Under the pieces are notes generated by a model that was not told the DNA's origin, made no database searches, and saw only the letters and a list, made by a program, of their open reading frames with translations. The translations under genes and the position numbers were made by a program. Of a stretch of DNA of 64,000 nt, positions 33,740 through 41,741 are shown piece after piece (positions within the stretch are counted from its first letter, which is position 1; the number at the start of each line of letters is the position of its first letter). This DNA is from Patulibacter defluvii (GTDB lineage: Bacteria > Actinomycetota > Thermoleophilia > Solirubrobacterales > Solirubrobacteraceae): contig NZ_JAWZSQ010000014.1 in the NCBI RefSeq assembly GCF_034096925.1, forward strand, positions 1 to 64,000, written 5' to 3'.

Positions 33740-34447
33740 ATGACGACCGTCGCACGGCACGTGCAGTTCACCGCCCGCCCCGGATCCGGCGACCAGCTGG
33801 CCGAGCTGCTGCTGGAGGCCGCCAAGGGCCTCCGCGGCACGCCCGGCTGCGACCAGTACGTGGTCAGCCGCAGCAGCAGCGATCCCGACGTGATCCTGGT
33901 CGACGAGCGCTGGGGCTCGGCCGCCGAGCTGGAGCAGGCCGAGGCCGGGTTGGAGGACGACCCGCAGGTGGCGAAGGTGCTGGCGCTGCTCGACCCCGAG
34001 CGGCCGGTCCAGCGGGTCGACGCGCAGCCGCTCGGCGGGGTCGGGCTCTTCCCCCGCCCGCAGGAGGGCGTCACCCACCGCAACCTGCTCGACGTCGAGG
34101 ACCAGGCGCCCGGGTTCGGCGTCGGCCACGTCGGCGAGGCCCGCTTCGCGACCGGTGAGCTGGGACTGGAGCGGACCGGGCTGGCGCTGCACCGGATCAA
34201 CGCCGACACCCGCCAGGCCTTCGGCCATCGCCACGTCGAGGCCGAGGAGGTCTACGTGGTGCTGGCCGGCAGCGGCCGCGCCCAGGTCGACGACCAGACG
34301 ATCGAGCTGACCGCCCGCGACGCGCTGCGGGTCGGCCCGCGGATGGCGCGGGCCTTCGAGGGCGGCCCCGAGGGGATGGAGCTGCTGGTCGCCGGTGCCC
34401 GCTGCCTCGGCGACGGCGAGATCCTGCAGGGCTGGTGGGGCGACTGA
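33740..34447 (+). CDS. antibiotic-biosynthesis-monooxygenase (ABM) domain fused to a cupin
   Basis: A 235-residue two-domain protein. Residues 1-95 form an ABM-type ferredoxin-like domain (HVQFTARPGSGDQLAELLLE, then GTPGCDQYVVSRS and VDERWGS). Residues 125-235 are a cupin with the metal motif pieces FGHRHVEAEEVYVVLAGSG and RVGPRMARAFEGG. ABM domains catalyse cofactor-free oxygenation or heme/quinol handling; the cupin may be an isomerase/dioxygenase or a sensor. The divergent AraC gene is the probable regulator. Substrate unknown. Confidence 0.8.
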   Translation: MTTVARHVQFTARPGSGDQLAELLLEAAKGLRGTPGCDQYVVSRSSSDPDVILVDERWGSAAELEQAEAGLEDDPQVAKVLALLDPERPVQRVDAQPLGGVGLFPRPQEGVTHRNLLDVEDQAPGFGVGHVGEARFATGELGLERTGLALHRINADTRQAFGHRHVEAEEVYVVLAGSGRAQVDDQTIELTARDALRVGPRMARAFEGGPEGMELLVAGARCLGDGEILQGWWGD

Positions 34448-34456
34448 GGCCGGCTC

Positions 34457-35254
34457 TCAGCCCGCCTCGCGCAGGAACCGCAGCACCAGCGGGTTGAACT
34501 CGGCGGCCCGCTCGCGGTTGAGGCCGTGGGCGGCGCCGTCGACGACGGTCAGCTCGGCGCCGGGGATCAGCGCGGCGATCTCGCGCGACATCCAGACCGG
34601 GACCATCGCGTCCTGCTCGGCGCCGATCACGTGGACCGGCATCGTCAGCTCCCCCAGCCGCGCGCGGACGTCGTGGCGGTTGGCCGCCCGGGCCTGGCGC
34701 CAGAAGCCCTCCGGCCGCTGCGGATCGGGGTGCTCGAGCAGCCGCGCCAGCTCGGCGGCGCGCCGCTCGTCGTCCTCGTAGGCGGCGGCCGAGAGGGTCA
34801 GCATCAGCAGCTGGTCGGCGATCTCCTCGGCCGTCATCTGCGGCACCGCCCGCCAGAGCGCGCGGCCGCGGGCCCGCCACCAGCGGCCGCCGCCGGCCCA
34901 GCTGACGGCGATCGTCAGCGTCCGGACCCGCTCGGGCGCGCGCAGCGCCAGCTGCTGGGCGATCGCGCCGCCGAGCGACGCCCCGAGCAGGTGGAAGCGC
35001 TCGATCCCCAGCTGGTCGGCCAGCGCCAGCACGTCGGCGGCCAGGTCGTCGACCTCGTACGGCTGCTCGACGTAGCTCGACCGGCCGACGTCGCGGTTGT
35101 CGAGCACGACCGTCCGGTGGCGGGCGGCGAAGGCGGCGACGTTCGGCTGCCACTCGCGGAGGTCGGCGCCGAGCCCGTGGACGCAGATCAGCGGCGGTCC
35201 CTCGCCGTGGACCTCGTGGTGCAGCTCGACGCCGTTGCAGCTGGCCGTGGGCAT
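34457..35254 (-). CDS. alpha/beta-hydrolase
   Basis: A 265-residue alpha/beta-hydrolase. Oxyanion region ICVHGLGADLREW, nucleophile elbow LLGASLGGAIAQQ (Ser in GASLG), acid residue in VIGAEQDAMVP and catalytic histidine in VVDGAAHGLNRE. The fold resembles 3-oxoadipate enol-lactonase and carboxylesterases such as PcaD. The ATG is preceded on its strand by GATACT six bases away, suggesting a leaderless message. Shares a divergent region with the acyl-CoA synthetase gene. Confidence 0.85.
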   Translation of the reverse strand: MPTASCNGVELHHEVHGEGPPLICVHGLGADLREWQPNVAAFAARHRTVVLDNRDVGRSSYVEQPYEVDDLAADVLALADQLGIERFHLLGASLGGAIAQQLALRAPERVRTLTIAVSWAGGGRWWRARGRALWRAVPQMTAEEIADQLLMLTLSAAAYEDDERRAAELARLLEHPDPQRPEGFWRQARAANRHDVRARLGELTMPVHVIGAEQDAMVPVWMSREIAALIPGAELTVVDGAAHGLNRERAAEFNPLVLRFLREAG

Positions 35255-35260
35255 CGGGCG

Positions 35261-35291
35261 AGTATCGCCGCCGACGGTGCGCGGCGCACAA
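35261..35291 (-). promoter_or_regulatory. promoter of the alpha/beta-hydrolase gene with palindrome
   Basis: -10 GATACT at 35266-35261 (minus), six bases before the ATG, with TTGTGC 19 bases upstream as a weak -35. A 13-base palindrome GTGCGC-G-GCGCAC (35277-35289) overlaps the -35 and could be an operator. The rest of the 159-base gap to 35414 shows nothing firm. Confidence 0.4.
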
Positions 35292-35413
35292 CCGCGGCCA
35301 CCAAGTCGTGGCGCGTTGCCGCTTGCCAGCGGTCGCCGGGGGTGGGAGGCTCGCGCCAGCCGCACGCCACACGTCCCGCCCGCCGGGACCGCATCCGGGA
35401 GAGCACCAAGGCC

Positions 35414-37237
35414 ATGGCCACCGAGACCAGCCCCTCCACCGCCGCCGCCGGCGACCCGCTCGCCGTCCCCAGCCTCGCCGCCGCGTTCCAGCGGACCGCC
35501 GCCGTCGACCCCGACGCGGTCGCCCTGCGGACGATCGGCGGCGCGGTCGAGATCAGCTGGCGGACCTACGCCGAGCGGGTCCGCCGGATCGCCGCCGGGC
35601 TCGCCGCGCTCGGGGTCGGCCGCGGCGACGCGGTCGGCCTGATGCTGCTGAACCGGCCCGAGTTCCACCTCTGCGACACCGCCGCGCTGCACCTCGGCGC
35701 GGTCCCGTTCTCGATCTACAACACCTCGGCGCCGGAGCAGATCGCCCACCTGTTCGCGAACGCCGGCAACCGCGTGGTCGTCTGCGAGTCGCTGTTCCTC
35801 GACCGCGTCCAGGAGGCCCGCGCCGCGACCGCGGTCGAGCACGTGATCTGCCTCGACGGCGACGCCGACGGCACGCTGACGCTGGAGCAGCTGGAGGCGA
35901 TGGGCCGGCCGGAGTTCGACTTCGACGGCGCCTGGCGGGCGGTCGCCGGCGACGACCTGCTGACGCTGATCTACACCTCCGGCACCACCGGACCGCCGAA
36001 GGGCGTCGAGCTGACCCACGCCAACCTGCTGGCCGAGCTGCGGGCCGCGACCGCGCTGCTGCCGCTGGAGTTCGGCGACCGCGCGCCGTCCTACCTGCCG
36101 TCGGCCCACATCGCCGACCGCTGGCTCTCGCACTACAGCGCGATGGCGTTCGGGCTTCAGATCACCTGCGTCCCCGACCCGCGCGCGGTCGCCGCCGCGC
36201 TGCCCGACGTGCGGCCGACGATCTGGGGCGCGGTGCCGCGGGTCTGGGAGAAGATCAAGGCCGCGCTGGAGGCGAAGGTCGAGCGCGAGCCGGACGCCCA
36301 GCGGCAGCAGGCGATGCGCTGGGCGATCGCCACCGGCCTGCGGGTCGTGCGGGCCGAGCAGGAGCGGATCGCCGGCCGCGGCGACGGCCCCGACGAGGCG
36401 CTGCGGGCCGAGCACGCGAAGGCCGAGCAGCTGGTGCTGGGGCCGATCCGGGCCGCGATCGGGCTCGACCAGGTCCGCTGGTCGGTCTCCGGCGCGGCAC
36501 CGATCCCGCCCGACGTGCTCGAGTTCTTCGGCGCGATCGGACTGCCGATCTGCGAGCTGTGGGGGATGTCGGAGCTCTCCTGCTGCGCCACCATCAACCC
36601 GCCCGCGCGGGTCAAGATCGGCACCGTCGGCCCGGCGCTGCCGGGGATCGAGCTGCGGCTGGCCGAGGACGGCGAGGTGCTGGTCCGCGGCGGCACCGTG
36701 ATGCGCGGCTACCGCAACGAGCCGGGCAAGACCGCCGAGGCGATCGAGGACGGCTGGCTGCGGACCGGCGACATCGGCACCCTCGACGACGAGGGTTACC
36801 TGCGGGTCGTCGACCGCAAGAAGGAGCTGATGATCAACGCCGCCGGCAAGAACATGTCGCCGGCCAACATCGAGCTGACGCTGAAGGCGGCCGGGCCGCT
36901 GATCGGGCAGGCGATCGCGATCGGCGACGCCCGTCCCTACAACGTCGCGCTGCTGGTGCTCGACCCCGACGCGGCCGCGGCCTACGCCGCCGACCGCGGC
37001 CTGGCCGACCCCAGCCCCGCCGCGCTCGCCGCCGACCCCGAGCTGGTCGCCGCCGTCGCGGCCGAGGTCGAGCGGGCCAACGAGCGGCTGTCGCGGGTCG
37101 AGCAGATCAAGCGCTTCCGGATCCTGCCGGTCGACTGGGAGCCGGGCGGCGACGAGCTGACGCCGACCTCGAAGCTGAAGCGGAAGCCGATCGCGGCCAA
37201 GTACGCGGCCGAGATCGAGGCGCTCTACGCGGACTGA
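35414..37237 (+). CDS. long-chain acyl-CoA synthetase (AMP-forming), FadD15-like
   Basis: A 607-residue adenylate-forming enzyme. The P-loop motif is IYTSGTTGPPKGVELTH, the A5 region WGMSELSCC, the A7/A8 hinge GWLRTGDIG and VDRKKELMINAAGKNMSP, and the C-terminal catalytic lysine region TPTSKLKRKPIAAKY. The NMSPANIE variant is the FadD15/long-chain subgroup. It activates fatty acids with ATP and CoA on the membrane face. The ATG at 35414 was chosen by the first conserved domain and a GGGAGAG stretch upstream. Its last 13 bases overlap the end of the histidine kinase gene running the other way. Confidence 0.92.
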   Translation: MATETSPSTAAAGDPLAVPSLAAAFQRTAAVDPDAVALRTIGGAVEISWRTYAERVRRIAAGLAALGVGRGDAVGLMLLNRPEFHLCDTAALHLGAVPFSIYNTSAPEQIAHLFANAGNRVVVCESLFLDRVQEARAATAVEHVICLDGDADGTLTLEQLEAMGRPEFDFDGAWRAVAGDDLLTLIYTSGTTGPPKGVELTHANLLAELRAATALLPLEFGDRAPSYLPSAHIADRWLSHYSAMAFGLQITCVPDPRAVAAALPDVRPTIWGAVPRVWEKIKAALEAKVEREPDAQRQQAMRWAIATGLRVVRAEQERIAGRGDGPDEALRAEHAKAEQLVLGPIRAAIGLDQVRWSVSGAAPIPPDVLEFFGAIGLPICELWGMSELSCCATINPPARVKIGTVGPALPGIELRLAEDGEVLVRGGTVMRGYRNEPGKTAEAIEDGWLRTGDIGTLDDEGYLRVVDRKKELMINAAGKNMSPANIELTLKAAGPLIGQAIAIGDARPYNVALLVLDPDAAAAYAADRGLADPSPAALAADPELVAAVAAEVERANERLSRVEQIKRFRILPVDWEPGGDELTPTSKLKRKPIAAKYAAEIEALYAD

Positions 37238-38739
37238 CCGCCGCCGGCCAGCGGCAGCCGGACGAGGAACGAGGCCCCGCCGCCCGCCGCGTCGCGGGCC
37301 TCGACCTCGCCGTCGTGGGCGGCCACGATCGCGGCCACGATCGCCAGCCCGAGGCCGGCGCCGCTGGGGCCGCGGGTCCGCCCTTCCTCCTTGCGCCAGA
37401 AGCGGCCGAACAGCTCGGCCGACGCGACGTCGGGCAGGCCGGGACCGTGGTCGCGGACCTCGATCTCGACCGTGCCGGCGGCGCGGCGGGTGGTGATCTC
37501 GACCGGGGTCCCGGGCGGGGTGTGGACGAGCGCGTTGCGGACCAGGTTGGCCAGCACCTGGCGCAGCTGGTCGGCGTCGCCGTGGACGACCGCCGGACCG
37601 TCGACCTCGGCGGCGATCGCCCGGTCGGGGGCGGCGGCGTGGGCGTCGTGGGCGGCGTCCTCGGCCAGCTCGGCGACGTCGACGTCGGCGGTCGCCTTCT
37701 CGCGGGTCTCGTCGAGCCGGGCCAGCACCAGCAGCTCCTCGACCAGCGTCCCCATCCGCGCGGCCTCGTCCTCGATCCGGCCCATCGCCCGCTCGACGTC
37801 CTCGCCTTCGCGCAGGGCACCGACCCGGTGCAGCTCGGCATAGCCGCGGATCGAGGAGAGCGGCGTCCGCAGCTCGTGCGAGGCGTCGGAGAGGAACTGC
37901 CGCAGCCGGCTCTCGCTCGCCTCGCGCTCGGCGAACGCCCGCTCCAGCCGGCCGAGCATCCCGTTCAGCGCCTGGCCGAGCCGGCCGACCTCGGTCCCCG
38001 GCGCGGTCACGGCGACCCGGCGGTCGAGGTCGCCGGCGGCGATCGCCCCGGCGGTGTCGGTCATCCGGTCGAGCGGCCGCAGCCCGATCCGGACGACGAT
38101 CCAGGCCAGGCCGGTCAGCAGCGCCAGGGTCGCGGCGAGCACCAGCCCCTCGACCAGCAGCAGCCGGCCGAGCGAGTCGTCGACCTCGGTCAGCGGCAGC
38201 GCGACCACGTCGAGCCGGCCGCTGTGCGGGTTGACCGCCGTCCGGACCCGGTAGCGGAGGTCGTCGCTGCCGACCGCGGGCACGGTCAGCAGCTGGTCGG
38301 GGCGCAGGTCGCGCGGCAGCTTCGGGGCCGGCAGCGTCTTGCCCAGGTAGCTGACCGGCTGCTGGTAGCTGCGGGCCGTGGCGGCGCCGCCCCCGCGCTG
38401 CGAGCAGTAGGTGCCGGGCGGCAGGCCGCGGCGGCCCGGCCCGCGGCCGCCGTCGTCGCCGTCGCTCGGGGGCGCGGTCGCGCCGACCGTCCCGTCCGGC
38501 ACGTTCTCCGCCGCCGGCCCGCCCGGTCCCTCGTCGCCCAGCACCGGGCCGACCGCCGGCATCACCGTCTTCGTCTGCTCGTCGAGCCGGTCGAGCAGGA
38601 ACGAGCGCTGGGTGGCGTAGGTGACGACGGCCAGCACCAGCATCGCGATCGCGGTGAGGGCGAAGAGGGTCGCGATCAGCCGCCCCCGCAGCGACCAGCC
38701 GCGGGGGTCGATCCGGCGCCGGGCTGGAGCGGCGGTCAC
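37225..38739 (-). CDS. membrane sensor histidine kinase (EnvZ/BaeS type)
   Basis: A 504-residue HAMP kinase. One membrane helix at about 20-42, an extracellular segment of some 150 residues rich in Gly/Pro/Asp in its first half (about 65-110), a second helix at 195-217, HAMP (RPLDRMTDTAGAIAAGDLD), phospho-acceptor His about 288 in DASHELRTPLSSI, N-box LRQVLANLVRNALVH, and G-boxes DHGPGLPD and GAGLGLAIV. It lies directly downstream of its response regulator gene (3-base gap). Likely senses an envelope signal; target genes are proposed from the CCCAGG boxes at 39488-39515 and two other promoters. Confidence 0.92.
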   Translation of the reverse strand: MTAAPARRRIDPRGWSLRGRLIATLFALTAIAMLVLAVVTYATQRSFLLDRLDEQTKTVMPAVGPVLGDEGPGGPAAENVPDGTVGATAPPSDGDDGGRGPGRRGLPPGTYCSQRGGGAATARSYQQPVSYLGKTLPAPKLPRDLRPDQLLTVPAVGSDDLRYRVRTAVNPHSGRLDVVALPLTEVDDSLGRLLLVEGLVLAATLALLTGLAWIVVRIGLRPLDRMTDTAGAIAAGDLDRRVAVTAPGTEVGRLGQALNGMLGRLERAFAEREASESRLRQFLSDASHELRTPLSSIRGYAELHRVGALREGEDVERAMGRIEDEAARMGTLVEELLVLARLDETREKATADVDVAELAEDAAHDAHAAAPDRAIAAEVDGPAVVHGDADQLRQVLANLVRNALVHTPPGTPVEITTRRAAGTVEIEVRDHGPGLPDVASAELFGRFWRKEEGRTRGPSGAGLGLAIVAAIVAAHDGEVEARDAAGGGASFLVRLPLAGGGQSA

Positions 38740-38742
38740 GGC

Positions 38743-39465
38743 TCAGCGCCTCGGGGCCCGCAGCGCGTAGCCGACGCCGCGCACGGTGTGGATCAGCGAC
38801 GGGCGCGGCTCGCCGTCCTCGCCCTCCACCTCGAGCTTGCGCCGCAGGTAGCTGACGTAGGTCTCCAGCACCCGCGCGTCGCCGCCGAAGTCGTAGTCCC
38901 AGACGTGGTCGAGGATCTGGGCCCGGGTCAGGACCCGCCGCGGGTTGCGCAGGAAGTAGCGCAGCAGCCGGTACTCGGTCGCGGTCAGCTCGATCGGGAC
39001 GCCGGCGCGGGAGACCTCGCGGGTGTCCTCGTCCAGCTCCAGGTCCTCGAACCGCAGCAGCGGCGAGCCGTCGACCGCCTGGCCGGTGCGCCGCAGGACG
39101 ACGCGGATCCGGGCCACCAGCTCCTCGAGGCTGAACGGCTTCGTCACGTAGTCGTCACCGCCGCTGGTGAGACCGCGCAGCTTGTCCTCGGTCGCGTCGC
39201 GGGCGGTCAGGAAGATGATCGGCACGTGGCTGCGCTGGGCGCCGAGCCGGTCGGCGACCTCGAAGCCGGTGGTGTCGGGGAGCATCACGTCGAGGACCAT
39301 GATCTGGGGCCGGAAGGCCTCGACCTGAGCCAGCGCCTCCTCCCCCGTGGCCGCGGTCGCGACCTCGAAGCCCTGGAACGTGAGGGCCATCGAGAGCACG
39401 TCGACGATGTTCGGTTCGTCGTCGACGACCAGGACGCGGTGCGCCGCTGCGGCTTCGGTGGCCAT
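38743..39465 (-). CDS. OmpR/PhoB-family response regulator
   Basis: A 240-residue regulator with receiver domain (phospho-acceptor Asp about 59 in MVLDVMLPD, conserved Lys about 109 in DDYVTKPF) and a winged-helix DNA-binding domain (ELTATEYRLLRYFLRNPRRV, then THVR-like ILDHVWDYDFGGDARVLETY and VRGVGYAL). OmpR/PhoB proteins bind direct repeats spaced about 11 bp, just like the repeats found before this gene. The start ATG is 7 bases from a GATACT -10, so no ribosome site is needed. Confidence 0.93.
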   Translation of the reverse strand: MATEAAAAHRVLVVDDEPNIVDVLSMALTFQGFEVATAATGEEALAQVEAFRPQIMVLDVMLPDTTGFEVADRLGAQRSHVPIIFLTARDATEDKLRGLTSGGDDYVTKPFSLEELVARIRVVLRRTGQAVDGSPLLRFEDLELDEDTREVSRAGVPIELTATEYRLLRYFLRNPRRVLTRAQILDHVWDYDFGGDARVLETYVSYLRRKLEVEGEDGEPRPSLIHTVRGVGYALRAPRR

Positions 39466-39472
39466 GGGACGC

Positions 39473-39515
39473 AGTATCGCCGCGTTCCCTGGGAGGAACC
39501 TGGGAGCCCCCTGGG
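39473..39515 (-). promoter_or_regulatory. response-regulator promoter with three 11-bp-spaced CCCAGG boxes
   Basis: Written on the plus strand, CCTGGG occurs at 39488-39493, 39499-39504 and 39510-39515, exactly 11 bp apart. Nine bases separate the nearest box from a -10 GATACT (39478-39473). The boxes replace the -35, as in PhoB-activated promoters. Autoregulation by the OmpR-family protein encoded here is the natural reading. Confidence 0.7.
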
Positions 39516-39530
39516 CGCCCCGTCGGCCGC

Positions 39531-39561
39531 GACGTTCCGGTCGATCAGCGACCGGAACGTC
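39531..39561 (-). terminator. hairpin terminator of the glycosyltransferase operon
   Basis: A perfect 13-bp stem, GACGTTCCGGTCG (39531-39543) and CGACCGGAACGTC (39549-39561), loop ATCAG, 45 bases past the GT39 stop and just before the response-regulator boxes. It insulates the two transcription units. No T-run. Confidence 0.65.
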
Positions 39562-39606
39562 ACGGGCGGGGCGGATTCGGGCGCGCGCGGGCCGGCGGGC
39601 CCGGCC

Positions 39607-41709
39607 TCAGCCGGCGGCGCGGAGGGCGCTGGCCAGGCCCTGGAGGTCGTAGAGGCCGTCGACCGAGGAGACCGGCTTGCCGGCCCGCTGGACGACCGCC
39701 AGCACGTCGCTGGCCCCGACCCGGCCGTCGCGCATCCCGCCGCCGTCGCTGGTGGCGATCACCCAGCGGACCTTGCCGCGGGCGACCGCATCCGCCAGCC
39801 AGGCGACGCTGACCTGGCTCTCGCGACCGGAGAAGCCGCCGATCGCCACCACCGGGCTGTCGGCGCCGGTGGCGAGGATCTGCGACGCGGCGCCGCTCTG
39901 GCTGGCGACCGCGACCGTGCCGCCGCCGTGGGCCCGGGCGTAAGCGACGGCCTGGCTCAGTGACTGGGTGTTGCCGCCGAACATGCCGCCTCCGCCACCC
40001 CCGCCCGCGCCTCCGCCGGGGGCCTGGAAGAGCGCCTGGGGCGCGATCGCCTGGCCGCCGGCGCCGCCGGCCGTGCCGCCGCCGGTCGCGCCCGGAGCGC
40101 CGGGCGGCATCCCGCCGCCGCCCCCGGGACCGCCGGGAGCGCCGCCGCCCGTCCGCCGGCCGGGACCGCCGGGGCCGCCGCCGGGACCGCCCATCCCGAT
40201 CCCCGCCGACGCCGGGCCGCCGGCCGGGAAGGTGCCGCTGGTGGCGTGCCCGAGGGTCTGGACCGCCCAGGCCCCGGGCGCCGTCAGCAGCAGCGCGATC
40301 GCCGCCGCCAGCGCCGCCGCCCGCAGCCGCCGCGATGCCCCGAGCGCCAGCACGCCGCCGGCGACCACCGATCCGGCCACCAGCAGCGGCACGAACCAGG
40401 CCATGTCGGAGGCGCTGCGGTCGAGCACCACCAGCTCGGTCGCCACCCCGCCCGCCAGCATCAGCGGACCGAGCACGCGGGTCGTCCGCGACGCGCCGCC
40501 GGCCAGCAGCGTGCCGGCGCCGGCCCCGACCAGCACCGCCGTGAAGGGCGCCAGCAGCGACACGTAGTACGGGTGGAAGATCCCCTCGGCGCGGCTGAAG
40601 GCGACCGCGGTCACCAACCAGGCGCCGCCGGCCGCGATCAGCCAGCCGCTGCGGGCGTCGGTCCGCCGCAGCCGGGTCAGCACCAGCAGGCCGGCGCCGG
40701 CCACCACCGCGAAGCCGAGCAGCCAGCCGGCCTGGCCGCCGAGCGCCTCGTTCAGCAGCCGCAGCGGGCCCGGATCGCCGCCGAAGAGGCCGTTGCCGCC
40801 GCCGGGGCCGCCCCCGCCGGGACCGCCGCCGGCGCCGCCCGGGCCGCCGTCCTGCCCGAACAGCCGGCCGAGGCCGTTGTAGCCGAGGATCAGCGACCAG
40901 ATCGAGTTGTCGCTGGTGCCCGAGACCCACGGCCGGTCGGCGGCCGGCGTCAGCCAGACCAGCAACGGCCAGGCCAGGCCGACCGCCGCCGCCGTCAGCC
41001 CGAAGCCGCCGAGCTGGCGCGCCGCGCGCAGCCGGCCGGTCGGCGCCACCCACAGCCAGGCGGCGACGATCCCCGGGACGACCATCAGCGCGGCCGCCAT
41101 CTTCGCCTCGAAGCCGAGCCCGACCAGCACCCCGGCCAGCAGCAGCCAGCGGCTGCGACCGTCCTCCAGCCCCCGGACCACGGCCCAGAGCGCGCCGGTC
41201 GCGCACAGCACCAGCAGCGCGTCGGGGTTGTTGTGACGCGAGACCGCGACCGCGATCGGGGTCAGCGCCAGCGCCAGCCCGGCGACCCCGCCGGCCGCGC
41301 GGCCGAAGCGGCGGCGGGTCAGGTCGTAGGCCAGGACCACGGTGCCGACGCCCATCAGCGCCTGCGGCACGAGCATGCTCCACGAGCTGAAGCCGAAGGC
41401 CCGCGCCGACAGCGCCTGGATCCAGAGCGCCAGCGGCGGCTTGTCGACGGTCATCACGCCGGCGTTGTCGAACGAGCCGTAGAGGAAGGCGTGCCAGCTC
41501 TCGGTCATCGAGCGGACGGCGGCCGAGTAGTACTCGTTCGCCATCCCGTTGCGGTCGAGCGCCCACAGGTCGAGGACGGCGGCCAGCACGATCAGGGCCA
41601 GCAGCTCGGGCCGGGCGGTCAGCGCGCGGGCGTGGCCGCGGGCCCGCTGGACGGTGCGGCCGGGCGCGCCGCGCAGGCGGCCCGGCAGGGTCATCTCGGG
41701 AGTCGACAT
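39607..41709 (-). CDS. GT39-family membrane glycosyltransferase with Gly-rich inserts
   Basis: A 700-residue ArnT/PMT-like polytopic enzyme with around a dozen membrane helices. The first external loop has NGMANEYYSAAVRSM, in place of the usual acidic DE pair, and TVDKPPLALWIQ, both family landmarks. Two glycine-rich stretches occur, one in an external loop (about 285-315) and one long one (about 495-580) before a soluble alpha/beta C-terminal domain with AYARAHGGGTVAVASQ and WVIATSDGGG. It probably moves a sugar from a polyprenyl carrier onto a cell-envelope acceptor. Its operon mate is the GT2-GtrA fusion that may supply the lipid-linked sugar. ATG 41709 has GGAG nine bases upstream. Confidence 0.85.
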   Translation of the reverse strand: MSTPEMTLPGRLRGAPGRTVQRARGHARALTARPELLALIVLAAVLDLWALDRNGMANEYYSAAVRSMTESWHAFLYGSFDNAGVMTVDKPPLALWIQALSARAFGFSSWSMLVPQALMGVGTVVLAYDLTRRRFGRAAGGVAGLALALTPIAVAVSRHNNPDALLVLCATGALWAVVRGLEDGRSRWLLLAGVLVGLGFEAKMAAALMVVPGIVAAWLWVAPTGRLRAARQLGGFGLTAAAVGLAWPLLVWLTPAADRPWVSGTSDNSIWSLILGYNGLGRLFGQDGGPGGAGGGPGGGGPGGGNGLFGGDPGPLRLLNEALGGQAGWLLGFAVVAGAGLLVLTRLRRTDARSGWLIAAGGAWLVTAVAFSRAEGIFHPYYVSLLAPFTAVLVGAGAGTLLAGGASRTTRVLGPLMLAGGVATELVVLDRSASDMAWFVPLLVAGSVVAGGVLALGASRRLRAAALAAAIALLLTAPGAWAVQTLGHATSGTFPAGGPASAGIGMGGPGGGPGGPGRRTGGGAPGGPGGGGGMPPGAPGATGGGTAGGAGGQAIAPQALFQAPGGGAGGGGGGGMFGGNTQSLSQAVAYARAHGGGTVAVASQSGAASQILATGADSPVVAIGGFSGRESQVSVAWLADAVARGKVRWVIATSDGGGMRDGRVGASDVLAVVQRAGKPVSSVDGLYDLQGLASALRAAG

Positions 41710-41741
41710 CGGAGGCTCCGGTCGGGTTCGGGTGGGACGGG

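Noticed and set aside
35308..39963. Open frame of about 1550 codons on the plus strand
   Set aside because: It is antisense or out of frame to the acyl-CoA synthetase, kinase and regulator genes and has the Arg/Pro/Gly-rich composition typical of shadow frames.
39968..40567. Proline/glycine-rich plus-strand frame opposite the Gly-rich part of the GT39 gene
   Set aside because: It is the mirror of GGC/GCC repeats in the GT39 gene; the GT39 frame has membrane segments and family motifs on both sides.
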